Positions 1-6,733 of a stretch of DNA of 30,835 bases are shown piece by piece. The translations under genes were made by a program, and so were the position numbers. Position 1 is the first letter of the stretch, and every line of letters begins with the position of its first letter. The stretch is from an uncultured Ruthenibacterium sp. (GTDB taxonomy: Bacteria; Bacillota; Clostridia; Oscillospirales; Ruminococcaceae), in assembly GCA_910587145.1 (NCBI GenBank), contig CAJUMH010000032.1:1-30835 (forward strand). The letters are read 5' to 3'. The notes below the pieces were generated by a model, which saw only the letters and a program-made list of their open reading frames with translations, did not search any database and had not been told where the DNA came from.

Positions 1-819
1 CCCGTGCGGGGAGCGACCGAAGTCGTTGTTGATATTCTCCTCTGCGATCTCATTTCAATCCACGCTCCCCGTGCGGGGAGCGACACGAGGCACGAATGAG
101 GGCAGCAAAGTACAACGAATTTCAATCCACGCTCCCCGTGCGGGGAGCGACGGCAGCCTTGTCTCCCAGCTCGTTCATCTGCTTCTATTTCAATCCACGC
201 TCCCCGTGCGGGGAGCGACGAGGGGGTACACGACCTTTGCGGTAATGTATGGATTTCAATCCACGCTCCCCGTGCGGGGAGCGACGGGGCTATTTCAGAG
301 CGAAGCACCCCGGCCTCTCATTTCAATCCACGCTCCCCGTGCGGGGAGCGACTCCGGGTACAGCCTTATATGCCGGAGGTTTTCAGAATTTCAATCCACG
401 CTCCCCGTGCGGGGAGCGACGCAAGACCTCAAGCGACCTTTTGCAGGACATCAAATTTCAATCCACGCTCCCCGTGCGGGGAGCGACTGAAGCTCCCCAA
501 CTAAGAGGAGGACGCACATATATTTCAATCCACGCTCCCCGTGCGGGGAGCGACAAGCAGCATTGGGTAGAGGGTAAGCATTATTGGATTTCAATCCACG
601 CTCCCCGTGCGGGGAGCGACGTAATTTTCCTTGCGCCCAGCGGTGTCACAACGATTTCAATCCACGCTCCCCGTGCGGGGAGCGACCGAGTGCGGCAGGA
701 TTATGTTGACATGATTATCCATTTCAATCCACGCTCCCCGTGCGGGGAGCGACCTCTACGGTTTCCCTCGCTCCTGCCGGGAGGCTATTTCAATCCACGC
801 TCCCCGTGCGGGGAGCGAC
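1..819 (-). CRISPR. Type I-C CRISPR array, 12 full repeats plus one partial, 12 spacers
   Basis: Identical 33-nt repeats occupy 52-84, 119-151, 187-219, 253-285, 320-352, 388-420, 455-487, 522-554, 588-620, 654-686, 721-753 and 787-819; a partial repeat (1-17) is cut by the window edge, so the array continues to the left. Spacers are 33-35 nt and all different. Read on the minus strand the repeat begins GTCGC, forms an 8-bp stem (CGCTCCCC / GGGGAGCG, loop GCAC) and ends in the 11-nt handle TGGATTGAAAT, which is the type I-C (Cas5d-processed) pattern. That orientation puts the leader at the right end, next to cas2, and makes 754-786 the newest spacer. No repeat shows decay, which fits an active array whose older end lies outside the window. 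Several spacers read as open coding sequence (152-186 for example), but their targets cannot be named from here. Confidence 0.98.
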
Positions 820-1132
820 AGCAAAAACGCACAAAAATATATAAATTTTCTGTGCAGAATAACTTTTTTCAATGAAGACCGAAGAAGCAAAAGAGGCTAC
901 AATCCCTTTTCGGCGTTTTTATTTTGAATTTTATCTATTTTTCAATTGCCCTTCACCTTACAGCAATCCTCTATGCAGTGCGAAACGCCCCGCATTTAGA
1001 TGACAGCTTGTATTTCGCACCGAAGGGATACGGCGAACATTTCAACCGCTTCAAAGAAAATGAACGGAGATGAACCTTGGGCTGAAGGCAGTTTCTGAAA
1101 AACGCCAAAAGCGCCAAAGAATCACAGAAGCG
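820..1132 (-). promoter_or_regulatory. CRISPR leader region between cas2 and the array
   Basis: This 313-nt stretch has no credible gene. The part next to the first repeat (about 820-960) is AT-rich with A/T runs, typical of a leader, and lies on the correct side for a minus-strand array. I could not find a well-spaced -35/-10 pair, so the array promoter is not assigned. The end next to cas2 holds two 16-nt direct copies differing at one base (1109-1124 and 1128-1143), the second overlapping the cas2 stop. Confidence 0.7.
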
Positions 1133-1423
1133 CTAAAGAATCAGCGGCCCCTCCGGAGCATAAGAGGGCTTGCAGCCAAAATGTTCAATCTTTTTTTCAT
1201 AGCGGTCTCCGAGGGAATAAAAACGCAGACTGTCAAGACCCGGATCCATAATTTCGCACAGCGTATGCTGTAAAAGACGGTACTGCGCTGCGTCTACAAG
1301 GCATTCGAATACCGAATTCTGCACGCGCTGCCCGTAATTGACGCATTGTTTGGCAATTTTTCGCAGGCGTTTTTTGCCCGCGGCAGTTTCGGTATTTACA
1401 TCGTAGGTAATCAGAACAAGCAT
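1133..1423 (-). CDS. cas2: Cas2, CRISPR adaptation endoribonuclease-fold protein
   Basis: This 96-residue protein has the Cas2 ferredoxin-like fold pattern. It opens with the hydrophobic strand MLVLITYDVN, carrying the conserved Asp at residue 8, and ends in the beta-rich segment seen in I-C Cas2 proteins. Cas2 dimers bridge two Cas1 dimers in the spacer-integration complex; nuclease activity is not needed for that role. The start at 1423 was chosen over an upstream in-frame Met (1513) because it gives the family length and has a Shine-Dalgarno (GGAAGTGA) formed by the last codons and stop of cas1. The gap to cas1 is 7 nt, so the two are almost certainly translationally linked. It is the last gene of the cas5-to-cas2 operon and is followed by the leader and array. 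Confidence 0.95.
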   Translation of the reverse strand: MLVLITYDVNTETAAGKKRLRKIAKQCVNYGQRVQNSVFECLVDAAQYRLLQHTLCEIMDPGLDSLRFYSLGDRYEKKIEHFGCKPSYAPEGPLIL

Positions 1424-1430
1424 AGGCGTC

Positions 1431-2462
1431 TCACTTCCATAAAAACGGCGGATAAGCGTCCAGATCCTGCCGCAGATAACGTGCGAGCAGCAGCGCCTGC
1501 ACATAGGGCACAAGCCCCCAGAATATTTTTTCCTGAAGGTAAGGATGCGTGATCGTCTCCCGTTTGTGCTCCTGCCAGTGCGTCAGAAATGTTTTACGTG
1601 CGTCGTCCGTCAAAAGCACCGTGCCGCCCTCCCGATGCTCAAAAGCTTTCGGCCCGATTACACGGCGATTCACCATGGTCAGAACAAAACGGTCGGCGAA
1701 GCAGGGGCGCAGTTCCTCCATCAGATCCAGTGCAAGAGAGGCGCGCCCGGGCCGATCCCGATGCAGAAAACCCACATAGGAATCGAGGCCTACGCTTTCC
1801 AGCGCGGCCGCGCAATCATGCGCCAGCAAGCTGTAGGCGAAAGAAAGCATTGCGTTAAAGGGATCGAGCGGCGGCCGGCGGCTGCGTGTATGAAAGTAAA
1901 AGCACTCTTTGGCGCAAAGGATCTGATCATCCATCGCGCCGAAATAGGCGGTTGCTCCCACACCCTCAAGGCCGCGCAGATGCTCTGAATCGGTTTCGCA
2001 TTCTACGGCGGGCAAGAGGTTTTTCAGGGTTTCGGATGCGGCATTCAACCGTTGAGCATCGATTCGCAGGCCATGATCCCGGCGGGTACGCTCCAGACTC
2101 CAGCGCGCATTATACAGCTTGCCGAAGATCATGCTGCGCGCGGCGCGACAGCTTGCGGCAGGGTCGTCCGCTGTCCGATATTGCGTGCGGCGCAAAAGAA
2201 CGTTGCCGTTGTTTTCACCGCAGACGCGGGCAAGAAACCGGCCGCGCGGTGTACAAAAGGCAAGCGAGACGCCGCGCTTGGCGCATGCGCCCATCAGCGC
2301 AGGAGACGCGCCCGGATAGGAAAACGAGATAATTCCGGAAAGCGTATGCAGAGGATAGCGCGCCAGCACCTGCCGCTCGCGGTTTGCCACGACGTTTTCC
2401 CCGTCAAGAGAAAGGTAAACATCCTCCGAGGTGACAAACAGTGTGTTCAGAAGCTTTCGCAT
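1431..2462 (-). CDS. cas1: Cas1, CRISPR integrase, type I-C
   Basis: The 343-residue protein matches Cas1c in length and layout: an N-terminal beta domain (about 1-100) and a C-terminal helical catalytic domain. The expected metal ligands are visible: Glu166 in LRGLEG, His234 in GFLHRDRPGR and Asp246 in SLALDLMEE. Cas1 with Cas2 inserts new spacers at the leader-repeat junction. The start at 2462 is preceded by a strong ribosome site (AAGGGAGGAA) and gives the canonical beginning MRKLLNTLFVTSEDVYL. A much longer in-frame extension to 2753 lies inside cas4 and was rejected. The gene overlaps the end of cas4 by 16 nt, consistent with Cas4 acting alongside Cas1-Cas2 in PAM selection and prespacer trimming. 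Confidence 0.97.
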   Translation of the reverse strand: MRKLLNTLFVTSEDVYLSLDGENVVANRERQVLARYPLHTLSGIISFSYPGASPALMGACAKRGVSLAFCTPRGRFLARVCGENNGNVLLRRTQYRTADDPAASCRAARSMIFGKLYNARWSLERTRRDHGLRIDAQRLNAASETLKNLLPAVECETDSEHLRGLEGVGATAYFGAMDDQILCAKECFYFHTRSRRPPLDPFNAMLSFAYSLLAHDCAAALESVGLDSYVGFLHRDRPGRASLALDLMEELRPCFADRFVLTMVNRRVIGPKAFEHREGGTVLLTDDARKTFLTHWQEHKRETITHPYLQEKIFWGLVPYVQALLLARYLRQDLDAYPPFLWK

Positions 2463-3121
2463 ACTGATTCCTCCCTTGCGCGGCGAAGATAATCCGATAC
2501 GCTGTCCCGCTTTTGCAGGCCGGGCAGGCACAGTTCTTTTAGCGAACAGGCCGCGCACCCTTTTTTGGGACGTACTTTCGGCGTATGGCCGCGCCAAAAA
2601 AGCGCGTGCATTTCGGCGCAAAAGGTGCGCACGGTTTCGCGCAGCTCGGGCGTGAAAGAAACCGGCGTGCGGCGGCGCGTTTCGCCGTAATAGAGCGCGC
2701 CGCACGGGATTTCGCAGCAGAGCATTTCCTCCAGACACATGGCCTGTGCGCAAAGCTGCAGCTCATCGGCCTGATGCGCCTTGGGCGCGCCGCGCTTATA
2801 CTCCACGGGAAAGGGCTGCCAGGTTCCGGATTCTCCGGCAAGCGTTACGCCGTTTGGATCAAGATGAAATTCCATCACGTCGCACTTGCCCGAGACGCCG
2901 AGCGTGCGGGAAAACACCGGCAGCCCGCGCACGATGAGCGTATCGCCGCGCCGTTCCCGCAGCGCTTCGTTGTGCGCACGCGCGTGCATCAGATCGCCCT
3001 CCACCGTGCGCACGTTTTCGGCCCAGAGCCGTTCAATGTGGATCAGCGCCCACTGCCGCCGACAAAAGGCAAAATGCTGCAGGCCGGAAAGCTGCAGAAA
3101 TTCATCGTCCGGCCGGCTCAT
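2447..3121 (-). CDS. cas4: Cas4, Fe-S cluster exonuclease of type I-C adaptation
   Basis: This 224-residue protein has the Cas4 / RecB-like nuclease (PD-(D/E)XK) pattern. Cys20 (in FAFCRRQW) and the C-terminal Cys189, Cys192 and Cys198 (GCAACSLKELC) are positioned to hold a 4Fe-4S cluster; the segment around VSGKCDVMEF and PVEYKRG supplies the nuclease Asp, Glu and Lys. In type I-C, Cas4 helps Cas1-Cas2 choose protospacers with the right PAM and trims the overhang. The start at 3121 overlaps the cas7 stop as ATGA; an in-frame Met 15 nt upstream is possible but lacks that coupling. It lies between the interference genes and cas1, the standard I-C order. Confidence 0.95.
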   Translation of the reverse strand: MSRPDDEFLQLSGLQHFAFCRRQWALIHIERLWAENVRTVEGDLMHARAHNEALRERRGDTLIVRGLPVFSRTLGVSGKCDVMEFHLDPNGVTLAGESGTWQPFPVEYKRGAPKAHQADELQLCAQAMCLEEMLCCEIPCGALYYGETRRRTPVSFTPELRETVRTFCAEMHALFWRGHTPKVRPKKGCAACSLKELCLPGLQKRDSVSDYLRRAREESVCESF

Positions 3122-4014
3122 GCCATGCGCCGGCAAGTGACGCCCGCAGGCAGGGCGGCCTCGTCCACAATCACCTGATAAGCATCATAGCTGCGCGCGG
3201 GGGCAAGATCCTCCGGATTTTTGCGCGTTACCTGAACAGCGTCAAACAGCTTCCAAGCTGGGGCGCAGCCGAGTTCGCTCTCGTGCCGGAAAACGATCAG
3301 CTCGCGCACGGCCATTTTGCCTCGCGCGGCGGAATGGTCGTTTTCAAACATATTCAGAATGGCTTGCCACAGCAGTTCCAGATCTTCTTCGGAGAAACCC
3401 GTGGTTTTGCGCGCCAGATTGGCTGAAATATAGCCCTCGCAGCGGTACAGGCCATAGGGGATGATGTACTTGCGGCCCATTTCGGTGCCCTTCTTCTCTG
3501 CGTCCGCCTCGGTGGTGATCGCTACGCGGGTAATGGTGATCTCCTGTGGAGAAACAGGCTCTATACTGCGGGCAAAGCCAAGCTGCACTGGCCCGCGCAC
3601 CTGCCCGCAGTTCAGAGCGGCTTTTACAAACGTTGTCATCACTGCGCCGAAGGTGCGCACATCGTAAAAATTGGCGCACATCCAGTCCCGGATAGTCCGG
3701 TCGATATCAGGTTTTTCTTTTTTTGTTTCCTTAATGTTCTTTTCCTCCACGCCCAGCGCGGTGTAGGCGGCCGCATCGCTGCGGTTGAGCGGAACGCCGT
3801 CTTTGATGTAAATACGGTAGCCCTCGGCATCTTCCTTGACGGTTTCGATGTAGTTGCGGATCTTCCGCTTCAGGCACACGTCGCTTACAAGGCCGAGGCC
3901 GGTTTCCGGGTCTACGCGCGGCATATTGCCGGCGTCCGGGTCGCCGTTGGGATTGCCGTTTTCCACGTCGAACAGGATCACAAATTCATAGCGGTTTTGG
4001 ATAGGCTCAGACAT
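3118..4014 (-). CDS. cas7: Cas7 (Csd2), crRNA backbone subunit of the type I-C effector
   Basis: The 298-residue protein begins MSEPIQNRYEFVILFDVENG and continues NPNGDPDAGNMPRVDPETG, the hallmark Cas7/Csd2 opening that forms the RRM-fold core binding the crRNA. Several copies polymerise along each crRNA in the I-C effector. The start at 4014 has a strong AAAGGAGG site 9 nt upstream; the gene overlaps the end of cas8c by 8 nt and is joined to cas4 by an ATGA overlap. A Met 21 nt upstream is in frame but precedes the ribosome site. The length is typical of the family and no defects are seen. Confidence 0.96.
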   Translation of the reverse strand: MSEPIQNRYEFVILFDVENGNPNGDPDAGNMPRVDPETGLGLVSDVCLKRKIRNYIETVKEDAEGYRIYIKDGVPLNRSDAAAYTALGVEEKNIKETKKEKPDIDRTIRDWMCANFYDVRTFGAVMTTFVKAALNCGQVRGPVQLGFARSIEPVSPQEITITRVAITTEADAEKKGTEMGRKYIIPYGLYRCEGYISANLARKTTGFSEEDLELLWQAILNMFENDHSAARGKMAVRELIVFRHESELGCAPAWKLFDAVQVTRKNPEDLAPARSYDAYQVIVDEAALPAGVTCRRMA

Positions 4015-5779
4015 TTTCTTTTTCCTCCTTTGCATAGCGCGCCTGTTTTTGCTGATAATAGCCCAGCTGGAACGAGCCCTGCTGGGGCAGGCTCAGCCGG
4101 TCGGGGTAGGCTTGGCCGATTTTGCCGGATAAATCGCCGATCTGCTTTTCAAAGTTGATGCACAGCCCCGGCTTGCCGCGGCGCAGCTTTTTCAGATGGG
4201 TGTTCGCCAGTTTGCCGAGCGTTGGGAAAATTCGCGAGGGCGTGGCGGAGGCCGCATTGAAATACTTATCCACAATGGTGGCATTGATGCCGGGATTGGC
4301 CGCACTTTGGATGGCCTCATAAACACTGAACAAACGGCCGAGTGTGTAGGGAATGTCGGTACAGGCAGAATTTAGAGACACCGTTAAAACCTCCTTTGGT
4401 ACATCGGGATGGGGATTTTGCAGATAGTAGGCCTTTATGATGGCAGCGCGTCCGTGCGTAAGCTTGCGCTCCGCACGCAGGCGCAGCATTACGCCGTTCA
4501 GCAGCGTGGCGGGATAGCGCGTATTGTTCAAAACGGCGCGCAGCGTTTCCCCTGCGAGGCCGGGTAAGGGGGATTTGTCGCGCGCATTTTGATTGACGGT
4601 TTCATCCAGCAGCTTCCACAGCGGAATCGTTGAGAGTTCATCATCGGAAGGGCGGGCGATCTCCAAACGCATTTGGTGCGCGTTTACATTTTGAACGAAT
4701 GCGCCGAAGGTGTTTTTCAAAAAGAACCGCACCGAAAGGCGCGCGGCATTGGGAGAGAGGCCTAAAATATAGAAGGTACAGTTCGGGTCGAGCCGTGTAT
4801 CGTCAAAAAGCACGGCGTCGCCGCGGCAAAGGCTCTGCATCGTTTTTTCCAGATCGGCGGGGGAATAGACAGGCGCTTTTGAGCCGGACGGCGCGCCAAA
4901 TAGAAAAGACGCAAAAAGATTCTGATACGCGCTTTGCCCGCCCTCGGCCCAGAACAGAACTGTGGTATCGCCAATGCGCCGCACATGTTCCCGGTCTGCC
5001 AACAGGTATTTGAGCGCAGCCGTATAGGCAAATGCCGCATATTTGCCGGTGGGCGCGTTAAGATTTTGTTCCTTTCCATAAGAGCAAAACGCAGGGGCGT
5101 TAAACGAGACGAGCGCCGCGCCGCTGGGCTGTGCGCCTGCAAAACCTTTGATCATGGGATGCGTGGCCTCCACCGGGCCGCGCTGCCCGGTGACAAGACA
5201 GACGCTTTCCTGCCCGGGTTCGGCGCATCCGACGTTGTCATAGTGCCTTTGCCATGCCGCGCGCAGGGCGGGAACCTCCTGCAGGTACGCGCCGCCATAT
5301 CGAAATACAAGATTACCGCCGGCCGTAATCTCTTCCCATCTCTCTGCCAGCACCGGATGCTCGCGCGCCGAGGCGGGGTTCCAGCGATCGAAAAATGCAA
5401 GCAGCGCCCGGGCCTCCGGGCAGCCGGCGTCCGAAAGAAGCTCTTTGTGCAGCTGCCGGCATGCCTCGAAGCATTCCATACTGCGCCTGGGCTTGCCCTT
5501 ATTGTCAACGCCAAGCAGATAGCCGGAATGATCCCAGAGAAAATTCGATGCGATCCCCACCGTTCGGCCCACGGCTGCGGGCAAATCCATTTCGCGGGGG
5601 ACAAGCACCTTCTTTTTGCCGCGTGTCGATTCTACCTGCAGCGAGACAGTGTCTTCCAATTCTCCGGCGCCGTTGATGCAAAGCGCATAGCTGATCTTCG
5701 CCTTGCTCCAGCCGGGTGAAGCGAGCTCTCCCCGGGCAACGAGTGTTTCGTAGTGGGCCGTTAAGGCCTGCAAAATCAT
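4007..5779 (-). CDS. cas8c: Cas8c (Csd1), large subunit of the type I-C effector
   Basis: At 590 residues this has the normal length of Csd1. The opening MILQALTAHYETLV and the segment GIASNFLWDHSGYLLGVDN are characteristic of the family. Cas8c recognises the PAM and, in I-C, an internal start inside its gene is known to give the small subunit Cas11c. I would expect such a start in the last third here, but cannot pin it down with confidence by eye. The start overlaps the cas5 stop as ATGA (5776-5779), showing translational coupling. It lies between cas5d and cas7, the usual I-C order. Confidence 0.95.
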   Translation of the reverse strand: MILQALTAHYETLVARGELASPGWSKAKISYALCINGAGELEDTVSLQVESTRGKKKVLVPREMDLPAAVGRTVGIASNFLWDHSGYLLGVDNKGKPRRSMECFEACRQLHKELLSDAGCPEARALLAFFDRWNPASAREHPVLAERWEEITAGGNLVFRYGGAYLQEVPALRAAWQRHYDNVGCAEPGQESVCLVTGQRGPVEATHPMIKGFAGAQPSGAALVSFNAPAFCSYGKEQNLNAPTGKYAAFAYTAALKYLLADREHVRRIGDTTVLFWAEGGQSAYQNLFASFLFGAPSGSKAPVYSPADLEKTMQSLCRGDAVLFDDTRLDPNCTFYILGLSPNAARLSVRFFLKNTFGAFVQNVNAHQMRLEIARPSDDELSTIPLWKLLDETVNQNARDKSPLPGLAGETLRAVLNNTRYPATLLNGVMLRLRAERKLTHGRAAIIKAYYLQNPHPDVPKEVLTVSLNSACTDIPYTLGRLFSVYEAIQSAANPGINATIVDKYFNAASATPSRIFPTLGKLANTHLKKLRRGKPGLCINFEKQIGDLSGKIGQAYPDRLSLPQQGSFQLGYYQQKQARYAKEEKENV

Positions 5780-6441
5780 CCCATCACCTCCCCGCTGCCG
5801 CGCGCGGGCACCTCCAGCACGCCGTCGCGCAGAATCGCGCGGAAGAACAGCGGCTGCGGCGTATCCGCCGCGGCATAGTCCAGATCCCAAAGCATATAGC
5901 CGAGATCGCGCTCTCCCGCAAGCGCGTCGGGGCAAGGGGGAGGCGTTTCACAGAGCCTGAAGTGCGCGGGGAATTCCCGGCATCCCAAACAGGGCTGATG
6001 GTAAAACTGCCCGCGCTCGATGCGCCGCCGGATGATATCCGCAAATTTTCCGGTGTTATCGCCCGGCGCGGCTTTTTCTGGCACAAGCTCAAAATGGGCG
6101 TCGATGACATACCGCACATCCCGCAAAAGCAGCGTCGCACGCTGCTGGATCTGCTCTGGCGTTGCGATCCAGAGCTCGCCGGCACCGCGGTTCATTACGG
6201 TACGTGCGGCGGCGGCAGAGACAGTGGCCTTTACTTCGTTTCGGCGAAAGTTCATCCATTGAATGGGCGCGCAAACGTGGATGCGGTCGATTACCCAGCA
6301 CAGGCCCGGATGCCAGTAGATGGCCTCCAACAGCCCCCGCGCAGCGGAGGGCGTCATCACATCATAGCTCACGCGCTCCACTTTCATTTCGGGACGCGTG
6401 AAGCAGGCATAATCCCCCCATACCTCCAAACGAACGGGCAT
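5776..6441 (-). CDS. cas5d: Cas5d, crRNA-processing endoribonuclease of type I-C
   Basis: The 221-residue protein starts MPVRLEVWGDYACFTRPEMK and has the Cas5d-type N-terminal RRM fold. In type I-C, which lacks Cas6, Cas5d cuts each repeat at the base of the hairpin, leaves the 11-nt 5' handle on the crRNA and stays bound to it. A GTG 9 nt upstream (6450) is in frame, but the Shine-Dalgarno AAGGAG ends right there, so the ATG at 6441, 8 nt downstream of it, is the sensible start. It is the first gene of the cas5-8-7-4-1-2 operon, about 60 nt from a predicted transcription start. Cas5d is also the protein expected to recognise the repeat mimic at 6613-6651. Confidence 0.94.
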   Translation of the reverse strand: MPVRLEVWGDYACFTRPEMKVERVSYDVMTPSAARGLLEAIYWHPGLCWVIDRIHVCAPIQWMNFRRNEVKATVSAAAARTVMNRGAGELWIATPEQIQQRATLLLRDVRYVIDAHFELVPEKAAPGDNTGKFADIIRRRIERGQFYHQPCLGCREFPAHFRLCETPPPCPDALAGERDLGYMLWDLDYAAADTPQPLFFRAILRDGVLEVPARGSGEVMG

Positions 6442-6508
6442 GGCGTTCACTCCTTTCTGAATTTGTCTTTGGACAGAAAAATGCAGAGCAGGAAAACTCT
6501 ATGTGCTT

Positions 6509-6537
6509 AGAATAGCACATCCATTCTCATTTGTCAA
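6509..6537 (-). promoter_or_regulatory. Promoter of the cas5-cas8c-cas7-cas4-cas1-cas2 operon
   Basis: On the minus strand a perfect -35 TTGACA (6532-6537) is followed after exactly 17 nt by TATTCT (6509-6514). Transcription would start near 6502, about 60 nt before cas5. It lies in a sharply AT-rich stretch. The -35 box sits inside the protospacer-like target (6528-6561) of the mini-CRISPR RNA described below. Confidence 0.85.
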
Positions 6538-6561
6538 TAAAAAGTATTTAACCTAATTCAT
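6528..6561 (-). promoter_or_regulatory. Predicted target site of the CreR-like RNA, overlapping the cas promoter
   Basis: Read on the minus strand, TTC (6564-6562) is followed by ATGAATTAGGTTAAAT (6561-6546). The pseudo-spacer starting at 6652 begins ATGAATTAGGTAAAAT: 15 of 16 match, the only mismatch being position 12. TTC is the canonical I-C PAM and is in the correct place. Beyond position 16 the match breaks down. In type I crRNA-DNA hybrids every sixth base is flipped out, so a mismatch at 12 should cost little. A protospacer of normal length from here covers the -35 box at 6532-6537. Confidence 0.75.
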
Positions 6562-6577
6562 GAAAAAATAATGAAAT

Positions 6578-6606
6578 TTGCAATTTTGATTATTCTGTGA
6601 TAGAAT
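6578..6606 (+). promoter_or_regulatory. Promoter of the CreR-like small RNA
   Basis: On the plus strand, TTGCAA (6578-6583), a 17-nt spacer and TAGAAT (6601-6606) make a good sigma-A promoter, divergent from the cas promoter. The expected start, near 6612-6614, coincides with the first bases of the repeat mimic (6613), so the transcript would contain nothing extra at its 5' end. Confidence 0.75.
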
Positions 6607-6612
6607 AAAGCA

Positions 6613-6716
6613 GTCGTCGGCTGGTCGCAGAATGCCGATGTGGATTGAAATATGAATTAGGTAAAATTGATTCCAACAAGCAATGGAAAAGGCGGCAGAA
6701 AATTGCCGCCTTTTCC
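6613..6716 (+). ncRNA. CreR-like mini-CRISPR RNA (repeat mimic, pseudo-spacer, terminator)
   Basis: The RNA has three parts. The repeat mimic (6613-6651) starts GTCG like the array repeat, folds a 7-bp stem (6615-6621 with 6634-6640, one G-U pair, 12-nt loop) and ends with TGGATTGAAAT (6641-6651), identical to the 11-nt handle of the array repeat and placed directly after the stem as in the real repeat. The pseudo-spacer (6652-6684) is 33 nt, the same as spacers in the array. A terminator hairpin follows at once. The stem and loop sequences differ completely from the array repeat, so this is not a stray array unit. Its first 16 nt match the cas promoter region next to a TTC PAM. This is the design of CreR/CreA-type RNAs, which guide the effector to repress rather than cut. 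No protein is plausible here. Confidence 0.8.
6685..6716. terminator. Bidirectional intrinsic terminator between the small RNA and cas3
   Basis: A perfect 13-bp inverted repeat (6685-6697 with 6704-6716, loop GAAAAT) has a GGCGGCA/TGCCGCC core flanked by AAAA and TTTT, so it can end transcripts from both sides: the small RNA on the plus strand and cas3 on the minus strand (stop at 6734). Weaker pairing extends the stem to 6681-6720. Confidence 0.85.
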
Positions 6717-6733
6717 GTTGTAATGAGAATGGT

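Noticed and set aside
26..875. Two open frames of 154 and 208 codons within the CRISPR array
   Set aside because: They are made of translated repeats, with a recurring repeat peptide, and have no ribosome sites; array artefacts.
820..900. Possible array promoter with TTGAAA and TATATA
   Set aside because: The spacing between the two hexamers is about 23 nt, too long; no alternative pair fits.
2585..3178. Long plus-strand frame opposite cas4 and cas7
   Set aside because: Antisense shadow of well-supported cas genes caused by high GC.
6442..6733. A CreTA-type toxin-antitoxin pair rather than a cas regulator
   Set aside because: No toxin-like small gene was found behind the targeted promoter; the promoter reads straight into cas5.
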